Part shown: positions 44,675 to 51,114 of the stretch, in pieces | How the letters are laid out: each line of letters opens with the position of its first letter | Position numbering within the stretch: the stretch's first letter is position 1 | Origin: Cytophagales bacterium | GTDB lineage: Bacteria; Bacteroidota; Bacteroidia; Cytophagales; Spirosomataceae | Assembly (NCBI GenBank): GCA_004292855.1 | Contig: RDXN01000069.1 | Location: forward strand, 1 to 51,114 | Direction of reading: 5' to 3' | Length of the DNA: 51,114 bases | Position numbers and translations under genes: made by a program | Notes under the pieces: model-generated | Database searches by the model: none | The model's input: the letters and a program-made list of their open reading frames with translations, nothing else | What the model was told of the DNA's origin: nothing

Positions 44675-44775
44675 ATAGGAACACGGATTAAACGGGTTGA
44701 ACAGATATAAACTGATCGTTTAGGATAAAGAAAATCAGTTTATATCTGTTCAACCCGTTTAATCCGTGTTCCTAT
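44675..44775. repeat. 42-bp perfect inverted repeat between convergent genes
   Basis: Arms at 44675-44716 and 44734-44775 are exact reverse complements, with a 17-nt loop. The motif CACGGATTAAACGGGTTGAA is present in both arms. It lies between the GT25 and fatty-acid hydroxylase genes and may terminate both. The perfect match over 42 bp points to recent formation or selection. Confidence 0.85.
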
Positions 44776-44780
44776 TAAAA

Positions 44781-45419
44781 TTACCTCTGATACGTTCTGA
44801 ACACGTAATCCCAGAGGGGCGAGGATACGCCGTAGTTACTGTCGTGATTCTTGTAGTGATGAACGCTGTGGTTGATCCAAAGCCACTTGAACACGTTCTT
44901 GGGCGGGGCGTAGGCGTGTACGATAAAATGCACGGCCAGATAGCCCGAATAACCTACTAAAAAGCCCGGAAAGAACGAATAGGCCGCTTCGCCCATCAGG
45001 AAAAAGAACAGGGCGAAGAACCCACCCGCTACGAAAATAGCCAACGCGGGCGGCATAGCCAACCGAGTTTTATCCTTCGGAAATTCGTGGTGAACCCCAT
45101 GAAACGTATACTGAATTTTGGCCCGCTGCGGGGTTGTCGGCTCCAGATGATACAGATAGCGGTGTAGTATATACTCGAACAGGGTGAACCCAAAAAGTCC
45201 TGTCAGAAACAGCCCTCCAATTGCCCCATTGGAGTAGTTCGTATAGGTATAGGCATACCAGAGTAAGAGGCCCGACAGCACCAGCCACATGCTGATCGGC
45301 ACCATGATGTGGGTCCGCGAAAGGGCTTCGAGGAGGGGATTATCAAAAAGTTGCTTGGTACCGTTATTCTTTGGGCGGGCGTGATAACCCGGACGGAATT
45401 CTTCTAGTTTAGCTTGCAT
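44781..45419 (-). CDS. Fatty acid hydroxylase/sterol desaturase family protein
   Basis: The 212-residue membrane protein has several hydrophobic segments (VPISMWLVLSGLLLWYAY, GGLFLTGLFGFTLFEYIL, FVAGGFFALFFFLMG). Di-iron histidine clusters are present: HRYLYH (about 94), HGVHHEFPKD (about 115), HFIVH (about 165) and HHYKNHD (about 190). The set resembles fatty acid 2-hydroxylase (FA2H/Scs7 type), which hydroxylates sphingolipid acyl chains, and Bacteroidota make sphingolipids. Confidence 0.88.
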   Translation of the reverse strand: MQAKLEEFRPGYHARPKNNGTKQLFDNPLLEALSRTHIMVPISMWLVLSGLLLWYAYTYTNYSNGAIGGLFLTGLFGFTLFEYILHRYLYHLEPTTPQRAKIQYTFHGVHHEFPKDKTRLAMPPALAIFVAGGFFALFFFLMGEAAYSFFPGFLVGYSGYLAVHFIVHAYAPPKNVFKWLWINHSVHHYKNHDSNYGVSSPLWDYVFRTYQR

Positions 45420-45551
45420 ACCTGTTTCAGAACGGTTGAATAGTGTAAAAACTATGTGGTAAACCGACTTGACAACTGCTGAGTTCGCTAAGTTTAGGAA
45501 ATGGACTCGGTGTCCAACTTAACCTTATTTTAATTACAAATTACGCAGTTG

Positions 45552-46895
45552 TCAGCTCTGTTTATTGACAACTAACGTGTCGGCAACCCTCTCCTGCATA
45601 TTCGAAAAATTTCCGACAGGTAGTTTTTGTCGGATAATCAGGCGCAGCGAATTGTCGTACGAGAGGTAGTTCCACGTCCAGTTAATGAGAATAAGCAGGC
45701 GGTTTTTCACGCCCACAATAGCCATCAGGTGAACCATTAGCCAGGTAAGCCAGGCCAACACCCCGCTGAATTTCAGGAACGGCAAATCGACCACGGCCAG
45801 GCCTCGTCCAATCGTCGCCATTGAACCGAGGTCGCTATAGGTGTATTCCTGCATAGGCTGCTTTTTCAGTAAACGAATCAGGTTTTTGCCCAATAACTTA
45901 CCCTGCTGAATGGCCGGTTGCGCTACCTGCGGGTGACCTTCGGGCCACTTGTCGCCCTCAACCATCATCGCTACGTCGCCAATGGCAAACACGTCGGTGA
46001 AGCCCTCGATTTGGTTGTAGCGGTTCACGGTTACGCGTCCCCCACGCCCGACGACCTCCTTGGGCAAACCCGCCAACGGCGTAGCCCGGACGCCAGCCGC
46101 CCAGATCAGGTTGTTGGAGCGTAGGGTGGTCCCGTCGCTCATGAACACGGTTTTTCCGTCAAAATCCTTTACGCGGGTATTTAGCCGCACCTCAACGCCC
46201 AACTCGCGCAAATACTCCTCCGACTTTTTGTGCGCATTCTCCGACATGGGTTCCAACAGCACATCGCCCGACTGAATCAGGTAAATCTGCATCATGTTGA
46301 AGTCGAGTTCGGGGTAGTCACTGGGTAACACGGTGCGTTTCATTTCGGCCAGGGTGCCGCAAAGCTCAACGCCCGTTGGCCCGCCCCCCACCACCACCAC
46401 GTCCATAAGCCCGTCGCGCTCGTCGACGGTCTCGACGCTGAGGGCATCCTCGAAGTTTTGCAGAATCCGGTTGCGCAGGGCAATCGCTTCCGACACCGAC
46501 TTCATCGGCAGGGCCTTCTCAATAATATTTTGCTGATTGAAGAAATTGGTGTCAGCCCCGGTCGCCATCACGAGGTAGTCGTAGGTGATCACGCCCAGTT
46601 CAGTGTCAATCTCTTTGTCGGCGGTGCGGACCCCCGTCACGTTCGTCACGCGGATGTGGACGTTCTCACAATCGCCAAACACCGCCCGCAACGGGAACAA
46701 AATAGAATTGGCTTCCAAACCCGCCGTGGCCACCTGATAATAAAGAGGTTGAAACTCGTGGTAGTTGGTTCGGTTCACTAGCACCACCTGAAACTCCCGG
46801 CGGTCGGCCAGCATCCGGGCGAGCCGGAGACCACCGAAACCGGCACCAACAATAACCACCCGCGTACGGTCGGTTTGGGGAATATTTGGATTCAT
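45552..46895 (-). CDS. ndh: Type II NADH:quinone oxidoreductase (NDH-2)
   Basis: The protein is 447 residues from the ATG at 46895. It has two Rossmann motifs, VVIVGAGFGGLRLAR (FAD) and VVVVGGGPTGVELCG (NADH), plus VFAIGDVAMM near the end. The C-terminal segment (FSGVLAWLTWLMVHLMAIVGVKN and LILINWTWNYLS) anchors it to the membrane. It oxidises NADH and passes electrons to quinone without pumping protons. An upstream open frame of 12 codons is not family-like. Confidence 0.92.
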   Translation of the reverse strand: MNPNIPQTDRTRVVIVGAGFGGLRLARMLADRREFQVVLVNRTNYHEFQPLYYQVATAGLEANSILFPLRAVFGDCENVHIRVTNVTGVRTADKEIDTELGVITYDYLVMATGADTNFFNQQNIIEKALPMKSVSEAIALRNRILQNFEDALSVETVDERDGLMDVVVVGGGPTGVELCGTLAEMKRTVLPSDYPELDFNMMQIYLIQSGDVLLEPMSENAHKKSEEYLRELGVEVRLNTRVKDFDGKTVFMSDGTTLRSNNLIWAAGVRATPLAGLPKEVVGRGGRVTVNRYNQIEGFTDVFAIGDVAMMVEGDKWPEGHPQVAQPAIQQGKLLGKNLIRLLKKQPMQEYTYSDLGSMATIGRGLAVVDLPFLKFSGVLAWLTWLMVHLMAIVGVKNRLLILINWTWNYLSYDNSLRLIIRQKLPVGNFSNMQERVADTLVVNKQS

Positions 46896-46975
46896 AATAT
46901 CAGAGACCAGAGAGCATCGAACAGTCAACAAGCGTACAGGCCCTATTTGTTTCTGACGCTTGAAGAAGTTGCCTT

Positions 46976-47020
46976 TGTAGGGCGGTCGGACTGGCGTGCC
47001 AGTTTGCTACCCGCCCTACA
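46976..47020. repeat. Nested palindromic repeat (TGTAGGGCGG family)
   Basis: Outer 10-bp arms TGTAGGGCGG (46976-46985) and CCGCCCTACA (47011-47020) enclose an inner hairpin ACTGGC-GT-GCCAGT (46990-47003). It lies just downstream of the broken HlyD gene. A related CTGG-CGTT-CCAG hairpin is the apparent insert in the ABC exporter gene (49782-49793). Confidence 0.7.
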
Positions 47021-47029
47021 CAAGAAAGC

Positions 47030-48322
47030 TCAATAAATCAGCTTTCGCAGGCCATAGAAGGCCCGTTCGAGCAGCCGAAGATCATCGGTGACTAGCTCGG
47101 CGGTGCCGGTTAGTTAGGGACGAAATGCCAGCGGAGGCCGACCGGGGGCCGTTTGCAGGCCATTTGCCATTCGCACCCGAACCCGGTAGGCCTGCCGGTT
47201 CGTCGACGGGGCCAACTGCTCCACCACACCCCGCAGGATGCCGAACTCCTCGTACGGGTAATCGTCGAGCCGAATAATGACCCGCTGCCCAATGCGCAAT
47301 TTACCCAGCCGTTGCGTGCTGATCGTCACGAACCCAACCAACGGTTGAGCGGGCGTTACGAGGGCAAACAGCGTGTCGTTGGTTCGGACGAAATCGTTGG
47401 TGTTCAGGGTTTTCAGGTAGGCGAGTTTTCCGGTAGTGGGAGCTTTCAGCACGTAGTTCTGTTGCCAGGTTTGTAGCACATTTTCGATGGTACTGATCGA
47501 CTGCCGGATGCCCGTTTCGAGTTGCAGTTGTTTCTCCTGCGTGTCGTGTTGCAGGGTTTGCCGCTGTTTTTCGCGCTCCGAGAGGGTCAGGCTGTTTTCG
47601 ATGGCCGTTCGGCGGTAGGTCTCACTCTCCTTCTTTTTGGCGAGGTAGGTATTCTCTTCTTTCAGGAAATCGAGCCGACTGTAAATCTTGTCTTCGTAGA
47701 GTTTCCGGTTGGTGTTATACGTATGCTCTACATTAGCAAACTCCTGCCCGTTGATGGTGGCTTGTGTCTCGTTGACAGCCACGAGCCGCCGATAATCGGC
47801 AATTTGCCGGTCGAGCATTGCCAGTTGTTGCCGGGCGTAGGCATCGGTTCGGAGCCGCCGGTATTCGGTGTATTGCCGGATGAGGTTGTTCACCTCGGTT
47901 TGCAAATCCCCAAACGTGAGCGTTGGGTTGGGCCATTGCACCACCTGCGCCCCGCCCCGCAACCCCTGCAACACCTGCCGACTCAGCGACCGCACCACCG
48001 GGACGTTTTCCAGGTGCGTTGTGTTCTCGATCTCGGCCAGCACCTGCCCCGCCTGCACGGTAGCGGTGTCGGGCACCAACAGCTTCACGAGCCGCCCCGT
48101 AGCGCGGCTATAGACCCGAACGGGCGGGCGTTCGGTCGTGATCACAATGGAGCCTTTCAGCACGTCGGGATAGCGAATAAACCAGCTTGCCGCTACCAGC
48201 AGTAGCCCCAACGCAAACAGCAACGTGATGCCCCATCGCACGAGCGATGCCGGGGGCCGGGTCAGGATCTCGTCGAGTTCCGGGGCTTGCAGAGGTGGAT
48301 GGAGATGTTGCCTACGATTCAT
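47030..48322 (-). pseudogene. HlyD family secretion adaptor with an in-frame stop
   Basis: From the ATG at 48322 the protein has an N-terminal transmembrane segment (GITLLFALGLLLVAASWFI, about 30-48). A biotinyl-lipoyl-type strand (GRLVKLLVPDTATVQAGQVLAEI), a long coiled coil (about 130-280) and a second lipoyl/beta-barrel half (APTTGKLAYLKTLNTNDFVRTND) follow. Translation stops at TAA 47114-47116 after PLAFRP. The same frame then continues LTGTAELVTDDLRLLERAF to 47030, the normal C-terminal end of such adaptors. A nonsense change removes about 28 residues. It pairs with the ABC exporter upstream (ATGA overlap). Confidence 0.82.
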
Positions 48323-49797
48323 GCCCCCAATGCCAGTTGGTTTCTGACCAGGCTCCAATATTCACCCCGTTGGGCGGTTAGCTCCTCGTGGGTGCCGATC
48401 TCGGTAATTTCGCCCCGGTCGAGCACCACAATCTGATCGGCGTGGCGCACCGTACTGAGCCGATGGGCCACCACTACCACTGTTCTCCGGAAGCCCGTAT
48501 GCCCCTCGAAAAACCGATTCAGGTTTTCGACAATAACCTGCTCGTTGCGAGCATCGAGTGCATTGGTAGCTTCATCGAAAAACAGGTAAGCCGGATTTTT
48601 GTATACGGCCCGCGCAATCAAAATCCGTTGTTTTTGCCCCTGCGAGATGCCGTTGCCCTCGGCCCCGATTTTGGTGTTCAGGCCCAGCGGTAAGGACTCG
48701 ATCAGGTCCATGACGTTAGCCATGTCGATAGCCTGCCAAAGCCGGTCCCAGTCGGGCACGTCCTCGGCCACGGCGATGTTGCGGGCAATGGTATCCGAAA
48801 AAATATAGCCGTCCTGCATCACGGCTCCGCACAGGCTCCGCCAGTGGTGGTGGGAAATGTTCTGTAAGCGACTTCCACCAACCCGAATACTGCCCCGTGT
48901 CGGTTCATAAAACCGGAGCAGGAGTTTGAGCAGAGTGGTTTTGCCACTCCCGCTCATCCCCACAATGGCCGTTACCTTGCCTTCAGGAATGGTGAGGTCA
49001 ATGTTTTTTAGCACCGGTTCGTTACCCGCGCCGGGGTAGGTTAACGAGAGGTTTTGCAGGTGTAAACTCATCGACCCACTAAACCCCACCCCCGGCCCCT
49101 CCCCGTTAGGGAGGGGTGAAAACCATCCGGCTACTGCTCCCCTCCCTAACGGGGAGGAGCCGGGGCGGTGCGACGGGTCGATGGGGTCCTCATCGGCCAA
49201 CTGATGAATCTCGTTGAGCCGCTCCATGCTCAGTTGGGCGTTTTGCGCCGACTGCACGAAGCCGATCAACTGCTCCACGGGGGCATTGAGTTGCCCAATC
49301 ATATACTGAACGGCCAACATGGCCCCCAGCGTCATTTGCCCGTCCAATACGGCTTTGGCTGCTACAAAGGTGATGAGAATGTTTTTACCCTCGTTGAGAA
49401 CGATGGCCCCCGATTGCTGAAACTGGGCAAGCGACAGGCCCCGAATCTGCAATTTGAGTAGCCGCGCCTGTAGCCGCTCCCACTCCCAACGGCGCGTTTG
49501 TTCGGCGTTGTGGAGCTTGATTTCCTGCATTCCGCTCAGAATCTGCACCAAACTACTTTGGTTCTTCGATGAAATATCGAACAGCTTCATGTCCAGTTTC
49601 CGGCGTTGGCGCAGAAACAGCACCACCCAGGCGGCATAGAGCGCGGTAACGCCCGCGAAGATGCCGAAGATGGTGAGGTTGTAGGCCAGCAAAACCAACC
49701 CAAACACCAGTAGGTTGAACAGCGAGAAGACCGTTTGGAGCGTTTGGCCGGTGAGGAACTGCTCGATGCGGTGGTGCCGGGCTGGCGTTCCAGGCAT
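48319..49797 (-). pseudogene. Peptidase-containing ABC exporter, C-terminal part (TMD end and ATPase)
   Basis: This frame carries the remaining transmembrane helices (FSLFNLLVFGLVLLAYNLTIFGIFAG, and others) and a complete nucleotide-binding domain. Walker A is GMSGSGKTTLLKLL, the signature ISQGQKQRILIARA, Walker B YLFFDEATNALD, and the switch His lies in VVAHRLS. The linker before the NBD contains about 35 extra residues encoded by the palindromic element at 49091-49164. It is separated from the peptidase half by a frameshift near 49777-49794; the apparent ATG at 49797 is not a natural start. Confidence 0.82.
49091..49164. repeat. Palindromic element inserted in frame in the ABC exporter gene
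   Basis: 26-nt arms at 49091-49116 and 49139-49164 (one mismatch) are rich in CCCCTCCC/GGGAGGGG, with a 22-nt loop. The element is translated as a Gly/Pro-rich stretch (PGSSPLGRGAVAGWFSPLPN) in the linker between membrane and ATPase domains. It belongs to the family also found at 83-143 and 10169-10194. Confidence 0.82.
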
Positions 49798-50611
49798 TGA
49801 CGCGTTGTAACAAGTCCCCGAAGTTTTTGGAATCGAAAAACGACATGGGCAGTTTCATCAGCTTCACCAGGAAATCCGTCAGGATGGCGATGTTGACGCG
49901 GGTGCTCAAATGCAGCAAAATCCAGGACCGCAGAAACTCAACGGCGGTACGGCCCACCATCAGGGCCAACTGAGCCGCCAACACGAGGTAGATAAAACTT
50001 AGATTCTGCGTGTTGATGCCCACATCGACCACCGACTGCGTCAGGAACGGCAACACCAATTGCAGCCCGCTGCCGAGCAACAAGCCCAGGCCCAACTGTC
50101 CCACCAAATGGTAGTGTGGCCGCAGATACCCCAACAACCGGCGCAGGCCCAACCCGCCCGACGGCTCGTTTTCCTGCTCGTAGAAAGCGGGCGTTGGCTC
50201 CAGCAGTAGGGCCACGCCCGCCCGGTTCTGCTCAATGTCGGTGGTGCTAATCCAGCCCTCTTCAAACTCGTCTACGGTCATGGTCCGCAACCCCCGCGCC
50301 GGGTCCGCGACGTAGACCTTCCTGCCCCGAATCTTATAAACGACGACAAAGTGATTTTGCCGCCAATGAGCAATGCAGGGCAGAGGGGCACCTTGTACGA
50401 GTTTGGCAAGCGAGACCGTTACAGCAATGGTACGAAAGCCCAGATGTTCGGCGGCCTCGGCAATACCCAATAGCGACACCCCATCTTTCCCAATCCCGCT
50501 CCGTTGCCGCAGGGTCTGTGCCGAAAACGCCCGCCCGTAGTGCTTGGCCACCATGCGAAGGCAGGTGGGACCGCAGTCCATTTGGTCGAGTTGGCGGTAG
50601 AGAGGGAACAT
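49553..50611 (-). pseudogene. Peptidase-containing ABC exporter, N-terminal part (C39 peptidase and first TMDs)
   Basis: About the first 270 residues are native. A C39 bacteriocin-processing peptidase has catalytic Cys13 (LDQMDCGPTC), His87 (WRQNHFVVV) and Asp103 (YVADPARG), and cleaves double-glycine leader peptides. The first transmembrane helices follow. After DLLQRVN the frame turns to low-complexity junk; the true continuation HHRIEQFLTGQTL is in the other frame. Compared with the expected DLLQRVN-D-HHRIEQF, the gene holds about 16 extra nt near 49777-49794. The enzyme would otherwise be a normal peptide exporter paired with the HlyD adaptor. Confidence 0.82.
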
Positions 50612-50671
50612 AGCGGGTTGGAATAGGAATGAGGAAACCTTAAATTAACTATCACAACTTTGAGTCAAGAC

Positions 50672-51025
50672 TCATTTGTCGCTTTTAAGCAATTCCAGCA
50701 GAAGGGCTGTAGCCGCATCAGAACTGGGTCGGGGAGCAACTTCAGTAATTGTTGATCCGTTAGGGGCTACAACCATGTACTTTGGCACTGCGCCGTCTGT
50801 GATAAAAGTTGCTAACTTACTTTCAGCATCCAAATTATAGTGCGCAATGTTATTCATTACCAATTTGTTTTTTTCAATCATCGCTTCCCATTTTGCCGAA
50901 TCTTTATCAATAGAGATCAAAATAAATGTGACGTTACGGTTTGCGAAGCGATTGGCTAATTTCAGGGTAGCCCCCATTTCTTCAAGACAAGGCTTACACC
51001 AACTGGCCCACACGTCACTAAACAA
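50672..51025 (-). pseudogene. TlpA/thioredoxin-like protein, 5' truncated by an inserted element
   Basis: The fragment holds the active site DVWASWCKPCLEEM (CxxC), the VTFILISIDKDSAKWEAMI region and the C-terminal AVPKYMVVAPNGSTI with the conserved cis-Pro. The upstream part (signal peptide and first strands, expected before DVWASWC) is missing. It is replaced at about 51018-51025 by the hairpin-rich sequence that runs to the window edge. The apparent start in FSDVWAS is created by that junction. It lies 60 bp upstream of the exporter and may have assisted disulfide formation in the peptide or the exporter. Confidence 0.7.
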
Positions 51026-51114
51026 CTATGGACTGGAAGTCCATAGGTTTAAAAGCGAATGAAATTCGCCCATTCGGTTGGAAACCGACCTAAAGTACAC
51101 CACTCAAAGTGGGT
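51025..51114. mobile_element. Hairpin-rich end of a probable insertion element (incomplete at window edge)
   Basis: Four small palindromes follow one another: CTATGGACT-GGA-AGTCCATAG (about 51027-51047), GCGAAT-GAA-ATTCGC, CGGTT-GGA-AACCG and CCACT-CAA-AGTGG. Each has a 3-nt loop. The string begins where the thioredoxin reading frame is cut. Such strings of small hairpins occur at the ends of IS200/IS605-like and other hairpin-recognising elements. The transposase, if any, lies beyond the window, so the identity is open. Confidence 0.45.

Noticed and set aside
48319-50611. Two independent ABC half-proteins rather than one broken gene
   Set aside because: The first frame ends in non-conserved sequence and the second begins in the middle of a conserved transmembrane region; together they make one standard peptidase-exporter.

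Overview
The window is chromosomal DNA from a Bacteroidota bacterium, most likely a Cytophagales member of the Spirosoma/Rudanella/Fibrella type. The signs are TAnnTTTG-type -7 promoter boxes, few Shine-Dalgarno sequences, moderately high GC, many exported proteins of families common in Bacteroidota (DUF6702, alginate-export barrel, TapB-like, M28 QC-like lipoprotein, M43-like metalloprotease) and many palindromic intergenic repeats. No tRNA, rRNA or CRISPR array was recognised.

Layout. (1) 1-6.5 kb: DUF6702 exported protein, Lon protease, an AGE-family epimerase, and a SWIM zinc-finger protein on the minus strand. (2) 6.6-21.9 kb: a defence island, all on the plus strand. It holds an AAA ATPase with a DUF4276 partner whose reading frame is broken at an AAGGC tandem repeat; a complete Wadjet plasmid-defence operon jetABCD; a small PD-(D/E)XK nuclease-like protein; and a tightly overlapping four-gene operon. 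That operon encodes a nuclease-methyltransferase fusion, an HsdS specificity subunit, a PtuA-like ATPase and a PtuB-like HNH nuclease, and no HsdR translocase is present. (3) 21.9-31.6 kb: a pRiA4b ORF-3-like protein, a DUF2520 Rossmann protein, an ECF sigma factor with its probable zinc anti-sigma factor, gmk and nadD, a small lipoprotein, an M28 peptidase, an alginate-export porin, a Sel1 protein and a PilJ-domain protein. (4) 31.6-46.9 kb: cysS, a Xre-RES toxin-antitoxin pair, a GNAT-like protein, exported proteins, a PfkB kinase, ffh, a GT25 glycosyltransferase, a fatty-acid hydroxylase and a type II NADH dehydrogenase. (5) 47-51.1 kb, minus strand: a decaying peptide-export locus. It contains an HlyD adaptor with an in-frame stop, a C39-peptidase ABC exporter broken by a short insertion, and a thioredoxin-like gene cut off by what looks like the end of a mobile element.

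How the genes work together. The island stacks several anti-invader strategies: plasmid cleavage (Wadjet), sequence-specific restriction-modification, an ATPase-HNH module that may guard the restriction enzyme, and an ATPase-TOPRIM-like pair. Base composition differs between blocks: jetABCD resembles the host genes, while 6.6-8.6 kb, 16-21.8 kb and especially the second HsdS recognition domain are visibly more AT-rich. This suggests assembly from several donors.

The most unusual structural theme is the number of inverted repeats from several unrelated sequence families. They lie in 5' leaders (ffh, M28, DUF2520, jetB), between genes, and inside coding sequence: in frame in the ABC exporter and at the signal peptide of the DUF6702 protein.
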